DNA from: Lysobacterales bacterium
GTDB taxonomy: Bacteria > Pseudomonadota > Gammaproteobacteria > Xanthomonadales > SZUA-36
DNA: 7,819 nt
Assembly (NCBI GenBank): GCA_026193295.1
Contig: JAPHSB010000302.1
Coordinates: 1-7,819, forward strand
Direction of reading: 5' to 3'
Part shown: piece by piece, positions 1-5,373 of the stretch
Position numbering within the stretch: the stretch's first letter is position 1
Layout of the letters: each line of letters begins with the position of its first letter
Notes under the pieces: model-generated
The model's database searches: none
Seen by the model: the letters and a program-made list of their open reading frames with translations, nothing else
Told to the model about the DNA's origin: nothing
Program-made: the position numbers and the translations under genes

Positions 1-897
1 ACCCCGCTGGTCGAGGGCCTGTCACTGGACGAAGCCTTTCTCGACGTCAGTAGCAGTCTCCGGTTGTTTGGCGGCCCGTTGGAAATCGCTCGGCGTATCA
101 AGTACCGGATTCATGACGAGACCGGGCTGACGGCCTCCGTCGGTGTGGCACACAACAAGTTCCTGGCCAAGCTCGCCTCCGACGCACGCAAGCCCGACGG
201 ACTGCTGTGGGTTCACCCGGAGCAGGTGCAGGGCTTCCTCGACCCGATGCCGATTACCCGCATGTGGGGCATCGGCAAGCAAACTGCACCGAAGCTGAAG
301 TCACTCGGCATTCTGACCATTGGGCAGCTGCGGCGCGCGGACGCCATGCTCCTGGCGCCCGTGTTGGGAAACCGCGTCGAGCACTTCCAACGTCTGGCCC
401 GGGGAGAAGACGATCGCGCTGTTGACGCCGTGCGGCCCGACCAGTCGATCAGTCACGAGGTCACGTTCGATACCAACATTGCGGACGCAAACGTGTTGCG
501 CGCTGAACTGCAGCGCCAGGCCGAGAGCGTGACAAGGCGCCTGCGCGCCCAGGGTTTGATGGCACGAACCGTGGTCGTGAAGATTCGCGACGGTGATTTC
601 CGGACGGTAACCCGCAGCCGCAGCCTGCGAGCCTGCTCCAGCAGCACGCGCACGATCTACCGCATGGCGCGCGCCCTGTTCGAAAATTGGCGCAATGATC
701 ACCGCACGACGCCGCTGCGCTTGCTTGGCGTGGGCGTCACCGGCCTGGAGCAGGGCGGGGCGGGCAGCGATGCGTCCGCGGACCGATTGGACACCCCCGG
801 CGAGCAGAATATCGACAGGGTCACGGACCAGATCAACCGCCGCTATGGCGAAGCAGGCCTGATCCATGCCCAGACCTTGCGACGCAAGAAACCGTAG
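1..897 (+). CDS. dinB: DNA polymerase IV (Y-family translesion polymerase), 5' end missing
   Basis: DinB copies damaged DNA with low fidelity and is normally part of the SOS response. The reading frame is open from base 1, so the gene begins upstream and the ATG/TTG codons inside are not its start. Window residues 8-16 read SLDEAFLDV, the Y-family motif whose Asp-Glu (residues 10-11) bind catalytic metal; these correspond to D103/E104 of E. coli DinB, so roughly 90 N-terminal residues, including the first catalytic Asp, are outside the window. Then come the palm/fingers segment HNKFLAKLASDARKPDG (51-67), a helix-hairpin-helix thumb around MWGIGK (88-93), and the little-finger domain (about 150-250) with SISHEVTF and RTVTRSRSL. 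The C-terminus is basic (LRRKKP) and about 40 residues longer than in E. coli; no clear beta-clamp motif is visible. The TAG stop lies in the REP-like arm that follows. Family assignment is secure. Confidence 0.95.
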   Translation, partial: TPLVEGLSLDEAFLDVSSSLRLFGGPLEIARRIKYRIHDETGLTASVGVAHNKFLAKLASDARKPDGLLWVHPEQVQGFLDPMPITRMWGIGKQTAPKLKSLGILTIGQLRRADAMLLAPVLGNRVEHFQRLARGEDDRAVDAVRPDQSISHEVTFDTNIADANVLRAELQRQAESVTRRLRAQGLMARTVVVKIRDGDFRTVTRSRSLRACSSSTRTIYRMARALFENWRNDHRTTPLRLLGVGVTGLEQGGAGSDASADRLDTPGEQNIDRVTDQINRRYGEAGLIHAQTLRRKKP

Positions 898-998
898 GAC
901 CGAATTTATTCGGGACAACAGCGCAACATCCCAGGGAGGGACCGGGGTACCCGGCCCCTCCTTGTCAGGTTCATGTTCCCGAATGAATTCGGTCCTAC
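894..998. repeat. Inverted pair of REP-like palindromes (GTAGGACCGAAT type) between convergent genes
   Basis: Arms 894-915 and 977-998 are 22-bp inverted copies with a single mismatch. Each arm, read inward, is GTAGGA followed by a 14-bp palindrome (CCGAATTTATTCGG on the left, CCGAATTCATTCGG on the right) and then GA, so each arm can also fold on itself. A 61-base linker lies between them and holds a separate GC hairpin. GTAG at the foot of a palindrome, and paired inverted copies, are hallmarks of REP/BIME elements mobilised in trans by RAYT (IS200-like) transposases; that mechanism is inferred, since no such gene is in the window. The left arm supplies the dinB stop codon and the right arm the fadD stop codon. 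It probably also protects transcript ends from 3' decay. Confidence 0.85.
935..961. terminator. GC-rich hairpin in the REP linker, possible bidirectional transcription end
   Basis: GGAGGGACCGGG (935-946) pairs with CCCGGCCCCTCC (950-961) across a three-base GTA loop, with one A-C mismatch in twelve pairs. It lies centrally between convergent dinB and fadD, where a terminator serving both would be expected. There is no real T-run on either side (only TTGT on the plus strand), so classical intrinsic termination is not shown; it may simply be the stable linker structure of the repeat. Confidence 0.4.
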
Positions 999-2677
999 GA
1001 GGCTTGTTTTTTAAGCTCCTCGTCGCGCAGTTCGCGGCGCAGGATCTTGCCGACATTTGACTTCGGTAGTTCGTCGCGGAACTCGATGTGGCGCGGTCGC
1101 TTGTAGCCGGTCAGTTGCTCGGCGCAATAGGCGCGCACCTCGTCCTCGGTCAGGCTGGGGTCGGCTTTCACGATGAAGACCTTGACGGCCTCGTTGGACT
1201 TGGCGTCGGGCACGCCGATCACCGCGACTTCCAACACCTTGGGATGGTGTGCTATGACGTCCTCGATCTCGTTCGGATACACGTTGAAGCCCGAAACCAG
1301 GATCATGTCTTTCTTGCGGTCGACGATCTTGAAGAAGCCGTCCTCGGTCATCATCGCCACGTCGCCGGTGCGCAGCCAGCCATCATCGGTGATTACCTTG
1401 GCGGTTTCTTCAGGGCGTTGCCAGTAACCCTTCATCACCTGGGGTCCACGAATCACCAATTCACCGACTTCACCTTGCGGCAGCAGTTCACCGGCATCGT
1501 TCATGATGGCGCAGTCGGTCGACGGTATGGGCAGCCCTATGCAGCCGTTGAAGCCCTCGATGTTCATCGGGTTTATGCAGGCGGCTGGCGAGGTCTCGGT
1601 CAGGCCGTAGGCCTCCACCAGCGGTGTCCCGGTGACCTCCCGCCAACGCTCTGCAACCGCCCGCTGCACGGCCATGCCGCCGCCCAGCGCGCCTTTTAGC
1701 GCGCTGAAGTCGAGGTCAGCAAACCCGGGGGTGTTGAGCAAGCCGTTGAACAATGTGTTTACGCCCGGAATGAACGTGAAGGGCACTTTCTTCAGTTCCT
1801 TTATGAATCCCGGCATGTCCCGAGGGTTCGTGATCAACACGTTGACGCCACCCATCGCCATGTACACAAGGCAGTTCGCCGTCAGCGCGAAGATATGGTA
1901 GAGGGGTAAGGCGCTGATCACGATCTCGACGTCCTGGCCGAGATCGGCGGAAATCATCCAGGCCTTCGACTGCAGCATGTTTGCAACCAGGTTGCGGTGC
2001 GTCAGCATTGCGCCCTTGGCCACCCCGGTAGTGCCACCTGTGTATTGCAGGAATGCCAGGTCGTCCAGCTGCAGCCTGACCGGATCCAGCGCCAGTTTCG
2101 AGCCCTCCGCCAGCACGTCGTTGAAGCCTGTCGCTCCGGGCAGACGGAAGCCGGGGATCGCCTTTTTCACGTACTTGAGGGCGAAATTGAGCAGCAAACC
2201 TTTGGGAAAGCCCAGCAGGTCCCCAATGCGCGTGGTGATCACCTGCTCCACGGGGACTTCGTCGCGCACCTTCTGCAAAACATGAGCGAAGTTTTCGACG
2301 ATAACGATGGCCCGCGCGCCGGAGTCCTGCAGCTGGTGCCTCAGCTCTCGCGGTGTATACATCGGGTTGGTGTTGACGATGACCATGCCGGCTCGCATGG
2401 CCCCGAAAAGCGCCACGGGATACTGCAGGATGTTGGGCATCATCAGTGCAATGCGATCTCCTTTCCGCATACCCTTGGCCTGCAGCCAGGCCGCGAAGTC
2501 GCGGCTGAGCCGGTCGAGCTCGCCAAACGTAAGCGCGCAATCGAAATTGAGATAGGCAGTCCGATCGCGATATTCGTCACAACTCTGGCGAAAAATATCC
2601 ACTATGGACGTGTAGTCGCCGAGATCGATCTCGGCAGGAACCCCTTCGGGGTAGCTCTTCAGCCAGGGTTTGTTCAC
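995..2677 (-). CDS. fadD: Long-chain fatty acid-CoA ligase (acyl-CoA synthetase)
   Basis: Activates long-chain fatty acids with ATP to acyl-AMP and then to acyl-CoA, releasing AMP and pyrophosphate, at the inner membrane; this is the entry step of beta-oxidation. The 560 residues match the family length (E. coli FadD is 561). Visible motifs: the ATP-binding loop YTGGTTGVAKGAMLTHRN (212-229), YGLTETS (357-363), the adenylate-binding Asp of RTGD (D439), the FACS region with R454 and DRKKDMILVSGFNVYP, and the C-terminal catalytic Lys in NVGKILRR (K544). The frame stays open to an ATG at 2788, but the GTG at 2677 is preferred: it gives the family N-terminus (VNKPWLKSYPEGVPAEID, compare MKKVWLNRYPADVPTEIN in E. 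coli) and has GGGAG seven bases upstream. It is convergent with dinB and divergent from the ligase-CBS gene. The TAG stop sits in the REP arm. Paralogue identity (fadD1 versus fadD2) cannot be told. Confidence 0.95.
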   Translation of the reverse strand: MNKPWLKSYPEGVPAEIDLGDYTSIVDIFRQSCDEYRDRTAYLNFDCALTFGELDRLSRDFAAWLQAKGMRKGDRIALMMPNILQYPVALFGAMRAGMVIVNTNPMYTPRELRHQLQDSGARAIVIVENFAHVLQKVRDEVPVEQVITTRIGDLLGFPKGLLLNFALKYVKKAIPGFRLPGATGFNDVLAEGSKLALDPVRLQLDDLAFLQYTGGTTGVAKGAMLTHRNLVANMLQSKAWMISADLGQDVEIVISALPLYHIFALTANCLVYMAMGGVNVLITNPRDMPGFIKELKKVPFTFIPGVNTLFNGLLNTPGFADLDFSALKGALGGGMAVQRAVAERWREVTGTPLVEAYGLTETSPAACINPMNIEGFNGCIGLPIPSTDCAIMNDAGELLPQGEVGELVIRGPQVMKGYWQRPEETAKVITDDGWLRTGDVAMMTEDGFFKIVDRKKDMILVSGFNVYPNEIEDVIAHHPKVLEVAVIGVPDAKSNEAVKVFIVKADPSLTEDEVRAYCAEQLTGYKRPRHIEFRDELPKSNVGKILRRELRDEELKKQAS

Positions 2678-2684
2678 TGTTTTT

Positions 2685-2689
2685 CTCCC
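2685..2689 (-). promoter_or_regulatory. Ribosome binding site fixing the GTG start of fadD
   Basis: On the minus strand GGGAG is followed by seven bases (AAAAACA) and then GTG at 2677. This spacing is near ideal and settles the start in favour of GTG over the upstream in-frame ATG codons at 2788 and 2752. Confidence 0.8.
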
Positions 2690-2698
2690 AATCCAATT

Positions 2699-2735
2699 TT
2701 CCCAGTTTATATGATGTGCTGACGGTTCAAAAACC
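2699..2735 (-). promoter_or_regulatory. Candidate fadD promoter with operator-like palindrome
   Basis: On the minus strand TATAAA (2711-2706) resembles a -10 box and would start the transcript near 2699, giving a leader of about 22 bases before the GTG. No good -35 box lies 17 bases upstream; that position instead falls in the short inverted repeat GGTT-TTTG-AACC (2735-2724). A palindrome over the -35 would suit a repressor or activator of fatty acid genes (FadR or PsrA type), but it does not clearly match either consensus. Suggestive only. Confidence 0.35.
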
Positions 2736-2811
2736 AGCTTGACGAAAGTCATGCCGGCTTGGCTGCGCGAAATGCGCGGGGCCGCCATCTGAGCGGGGCC
2801 CCACAGGCGGT

Positions 2812-2827
2812 CACCGCGCCGGCGGTG
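2812..2827. promoter_or_regulatory. Perfect small palindrome upstream of the ligase-CBS gene
   Basis: CACCGC-GCCG-GCGGTG is a perfect 6-bp inverted repeat with a four-base centre. It lies immediately upstream of the -10-like TATTCT and so occupies the -35 region of that candidate promoter, where an operator could act. In GC-rich DNA such short palindromes also occur by chance. The rest of 2678-2868 holds no gene that I can support. Confidence 0.25.
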
Positions 2828-2830
2828 TGT

Positions 2831-2836
2831 TATTCT
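2831..2836 (+). promoter_or_regulatory. Candidate -10 box for the ligase-CBS and lipoprotein genes
   Basis: TATTCT (plus strand) differs from TATAAT at two bases and would place transcription start near 2843, some 26 bases before the ATG at 2869. A start site there would leave the alternative GTG at 2827 outside the transcript, which supports the ATG. No convincing -35 hexamer is seen. Confidence 0.3.
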
Positions 2837-2868
2837 CGACGCCTACCACCGGCTCGCGGCTGAAATCC

Positions 2869-4785
2869 ATGGGCGAACAAAACGTCAGGCTAAACCAGGA
2901 CGAGAACACTCACCAGGCGTTCATGAAAGCCCTGCTGGCCGAGGTGCACGCGCTTGAGACCATGCTTTCATCGGGGCTGATCGAGTCTGGAGTACATCGC
3001 ATCGGCGCCGAACAGGAAATGTTCCTGATCGATCGTGCGCACAAGCCCGCCACCAAGTCCCTGGAAATACTCGAGGCCATCGGCGACGAGCGGTTCACCC
3101 ATGAACTCGGGCTGTTCAACCTGGAAGCCAATCTGTCACCCCGCAAACTCAGCGGGGATTGCCTGCGCCTGCTCGAAGCCGAGGCGCAGGACATCTACCG
3201 ACGCGCACGCGAGACGGCGGACCGGTTCGGCTGCGACATCGCCCTGGTCGGTATCCTGCCGACGCTGACCAAAGCCAACCTCGGTTTGGAGTCGATGGTG
3301 CCCACCGCCCGTTACCATGCCCTGAACGATGCGATCTGCGCACTGCGGGGCAAGGATTTCGAGTTCACCATCAACGGCATCGACCAGCTGGCGATGCAGC
3401 ATGACAACGTGATGCTGGAGGCCTGCAACACCAGCTTCCAGGTGCACTTCCAGGTCAGCCCGGAGCATTTTGCGAAGAATTACAATATTGCTCAGGCCAT
3501 TACCGGTCCGCTGCTGGCGGCTGCCGTCAACTCTCCGATCCTCCTGGGCAAGCGCCTGTGGCACGAGACGCGGATCGCGGTTTTCGAATACTCCATCGAC
3601 ACGCGCTCGAACGTGTTCCAGGAACGGGGCCTGAGGCCCCGGGTGCATTTCGGCGATCACTGGATCGAGGAGTCGGTGACCGAAATCTTCAAGGAGGACA
3701 TTGCGCGCTTCCGCATCGTGCTGACAACCGATACGGAGGAGGATCCCCTAGGCATGATCGAGCAGGGCATCATGCCCTCGCTCAACGCCTTGCGCTTGCA
3801 TAACGGAACGGTCTACCGCTGGAACCGGCCCTGCTACGGTGTGCACGACAACGTGGCACATCTGCGCATCGAGAACCGTGTGATCCCCGCCGGGCCTACG
3901 GTTATCGACGAGGTTGCGAACGCCGCGTTCTTCTACGGCATGATGGCCGGCATGACAGAGCAGGTGAAGGACATTCGCCAGTTGCTGACCTTCGGCGACG
4001 TAAAGTCCAATTTCCTGGCAGCTGCCCGCGAGGGCATTCGGGCCCAGATGAACTGGTTCAACGACACCCATCTGCCGGCCAAGCAACTGGTGCTGGAACA
4101 GCTGCTGCCCCTGGCGCGTGAAGGTTTGCAGGAGGCGGGTATCGGCCAGGACGATATCGACCGTTACCTGGGCGTTTTGCACGACCGGGTGACCCTGCGC
4201 CGGACCGGTGCGCGATGGGCGCTCGAATCGCTCGACACAATGGGCGACGCCGGCACGCTGGATCAACGGCTGCGCTCCCTCGTCAGCAGCATGGTCGACC
4301 AGCAGTCGTCCGGCAAACCGATCAGTCAATGGGAATTGGCGGAATATTGCGAGGAGCAGGACTGGCGCGACAGTTACCGCACGATCGGGCAATTCATGAC
4401 CAAGGACCTGTTCACCGTGCGGCCGGACGACATTGTCGACTTCGCCGCGACGCTGATGGACTGGCGTCATGTCCGACATGTGCCGGTGGAGGATGATGAT
4501 GGCCGGCTGGTCGGGCTGGTTTCGCACCGTGCCCTCTTGCGCCTGGTGGCCCAGGGGCGTACCGGTGGCGACCTGAAAACTACCGTCGAGGAGATCATGA
4601 ACACCGAGCCGGTGACGGTGCGGCCGGATACGCCGACGTCCGAGGCCATCCGCCTGATGCGCGAAAAGAAAGTGGCGTGTTTGCCGGTAACCGAGAAGGG
4701 GCGGCTGGTGGGCATCGTGACAGAACATGACCTGATCGTCGTCGCCTCCCGCCTGCTGGAAACTTACCTCGATAAGTCTTCGTGA
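2869..4785 (+). CDS. GCS2-type glutamate-cysteine-ligase-like protein fused to a CBS domain pair
   Basis: 638 residues in two parts. Residues about 20-460 are a carboxylate-amine ligase of the glutamate-cysteine ligase family 2 (COG2170, YbdK-like) fold, which joins a carboxylate to an amine through an acyl-phosphate at ATP cost. Visible active-site blocks are RIGAEQEMFLID (44-55, with metal-binding Glu 48 and 50), ELGLFNLEANLSP (79-91), LEACNTSFQVHFQVSPE (183-199) and LRIENRVIPAGPT (332-344), so it looks catalytically intact. Residues about 505-560 and 573-630 are two CBS repeats (FMTKDLFTVRPDD, HVPVEDDDGRLVGLVSHR; IMNTEPVTVRPDT, CLPVTEKGRLVGIVTEHDL), a Bateman module that in other proteins binds adenine nucleotides. 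Substrate is unknown; glutathione-type synthesis should not be assumed. No signal peptide, so cytoplasmic. The ATG at 2869 gives MGEQNV; a GTG at 2827 would add 14 unremarkable residues. Neither has a clear ribosome binding site. Its stop overlaps the next gene. Confidence 0.88.
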   Translation: MGEQNVRLNQDENTHQAFMKALLAEVHALETMLSSGLIESGVHRIGAEQEMFLIDRAHKPATKSLEILEAIGDERFTHELGLFNLEANLSPRKLSGDCLRLLEAEAQDIYRRARETADRFGCDIALVGILPTLTKANLGLESMVPTARYHALNDAICALRGKDFEFTINGIDQLAMQHDNVMLEACNTSFQVHFQVSPEHFAKNYNIAQAITGPLLAAAVNSPILLGKRLWHETRIAVFEYSIDTRSNVFQERGLRPRVHFGDHWIEESVTEIFKEDIARFRIVLTTDTEEDPLGMIEQGIMPSLNALRLHNGTVYRWNRPCYGVHDNVAHLRIENRVIPAGPTVIDEVANAAFFYGMMAGMTEQVKDIRQLLTFGDVKSNFLAAAREGIRAQMNWFNDTHLPAKQLVLEQLLPLAREGLQEAGIGQDDIDRYLGVLHDRVTLRRTGARWALESLDTMGDAGTLDQRLRSLVSSMVDQQSSGKPISQWELAEYCEEQDWRDSYRTIGQFMTKDLFTVRPDDIVDFAATLMDWRHVRHVPVEDDDGRLVGLVSHRALLRLVAQGRTGGDLKTTVEEIMNTEPVTVRPDTPTSEAIRLMREKKVACLPVTEKGRLVGIVTEHDLIVVASRLLETYLDKSS

Positions 4786-5240
4786 GCAGGCGCAGCCTTG
4801 TTTTGCCGGCCCTGCTGGCTTGCTGTGCGGGCCTTGTGGCCTGTGGCGGGCAATTGACCGTCGAGCAGCAGATCATCGCCGTCATCCGGGACATGGAAGC
4901 CCGCATCGAGGCCGGCGAACGACGGCCGTTCATGGCGCACATCAGCGAGGATTTCAGCGGCCAGAATGACAGCATGAACCGGGAGCAGGTACGCGCGCTG
5001 ATGATCATGCAGCTGAACCGCTACCAACGCCTGCAGGGTCAGCTGTTTCCGATCCAGGTCATCGAGACCGGCGAAGGTACCGCCTCGGCTCACTTCAGGG
5101 CCCTGGTGACGGGTGGGCCCAACTGGATCCCGGAAAGTGGCCAGGTATTCGCATTCGATACCCAATGGCGTCGCGTCGACGGCGAATGGTTGTTAACCGC
5201 GGCAGACTGGGATCCCGTGCCCCTGGAAGAGGTCCTGTAG
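4782..5240 (+). CDS. NTF2-like (SnoaL fold) lipoprotein
   Basis: A 152-residue protein with basic N-terminus MSRR, a hydrophobic stretch and the lipobox LVAC, giving a predicted lipidated Cys 21 followed by GGQ; residue 22 is not Asp, so outer-membrane sorting is likely. The mature part resembles NTF2-like domains: an N-terminal helix pair (VEQQIIAVIRDMEARIEAG), a region with SEDFSG, beta strands, and the typical closing WRRVDGEWLLTAADWDPV. Such domains either bind small ligands or are catalytic; the ligand cannot be read from sequence. The GTG start overlaps the ligase-CBS stop in GTGA, with no clear ribosome binding site of its own, so translational coupling is expected and the two products probably serve one process on opposite sides of the membrane. 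The last codon and the TAG stop lie within the following REP arm. Confidence 0.82.
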   Translation: MSRRSLVLPALLACCAGLVACGGQLTVEQQIIAVIRDMEARIEAGERRPFMAHISEDFSGQNDSMNREQVRALMIMQLNRYQRLQGQLFPIQVIETGEGTASAHFRALVTGGPNWIPESGQVFAFDTQWRRVDGEWLLTAADWDPVPLEEVL

Positions 5241-5306
5241 GAGCGGCTTTAGCCGCGATTCTTCTGGGGTGAAAGGACGCATCGCGGCTAAAGCCGCTCC
5301 TACAGG
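5234..5306. repeat. REP pair (BIME-like), perfect 26-bp inverted repeat
   Basis: Arms 5234-5259 and 5281-5306 are exact 26-bp inverted copies separated by 21 bases. Each arm reads CCTGTAGGA, then the palindrome GCGGCTTTAGCCGC, then GAT, so each can also form its own small hairpin. This GTAGGAGCGGC-type palindrome is a familiar intergenic REP of Pseudomonas- and Xanthomonas-like gammaproteobacteria. It follows the lipoprotein gene directly and supplies its stop codon; the full stem probably ends or stabilises the ligase-CBS/lipoprotein transcript and separates it from the helicase gene. Confidence 0.92.
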
Positions 5307-5318
5307 CCGCTCCTACAG
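5293..5318. repeat. Tandem duplication of a REP head (2 x 13 bp)
   Basis: GCCGCTCCTACAG occurs twice back to back, at 5293-5305 (the outer part of the right REP arm) and 5306-5318. The second copy has no matching palindrome, so it looks like a slippage product or the remnant of a third REP copy. Confidence 0.8.
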
Positions 5319-5361
5319 AATCTCTTCCAACAGCATTCTCGGGTTTTGATAATCCGTTGGT

Positions 5362-5367
5362 TAGAAT
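5362..5367 (+). promoter_or_regulatory. Candidate -10 box abutting the helicase start codon
   Basis: TAGAAT matches the -10 consensus at five of six bases and ends six bases before the ATG at 5374, so the transcript would start at or very near the A of the ATG. No ribosome binding site precedes that ATG, which fits a leaderless message. The -35 position (about 5339-5344) is poor. Confidence 0.35.
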
Positions 5368-5373
5368 AGCCTG

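Noticed and set aside
894..998. Inverted repeats as ends of an insertion sequence or a CRISPR unit
   Set aside because: Only 61 bases lie between the arms, with no coding capacity and no repeated spacers; the REP/BIME reading explains the structure.
1716..2540. A 274-codon open frame in another frame on the fadD strand
   Set aside because: Arg/Pro/Ala/Gly/His-rich composition typical of an out-of-frame reading of GC-rich coding DNA; fadD itself is certain.
2740..2745. TTGACG as a -35 box for the ligase-CBS gene
   Set aside because: No -10-like sequence lies 16-18 bases downstream, and it is too far from TATTCT at 2831.
2678..2788. A 37-codon N-terminal extension of fadD from an ATG at 2788
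   Set aside because: The GTG at 2677 has a well-spaced GGGAG and gives the usual FadD N-terminus and length; the extension overlaps the likely promoter.
2751..2792. A 13-codon ATG-to-TGA mini-ORF upstream of the ligase-CBS gene (possible leader peptide)
   Set aside because: It lies upstream of the candidate transcript start, has no clear ribosome binding site and no regulatory codon run.
3748..4728. A 326-codon open frame antisense to the ligase-CBS gene
   Set aside because: Its sequence resembles no family and it is fully explained as a GC-rich shadow of a gene with clear motifs on the other strand.
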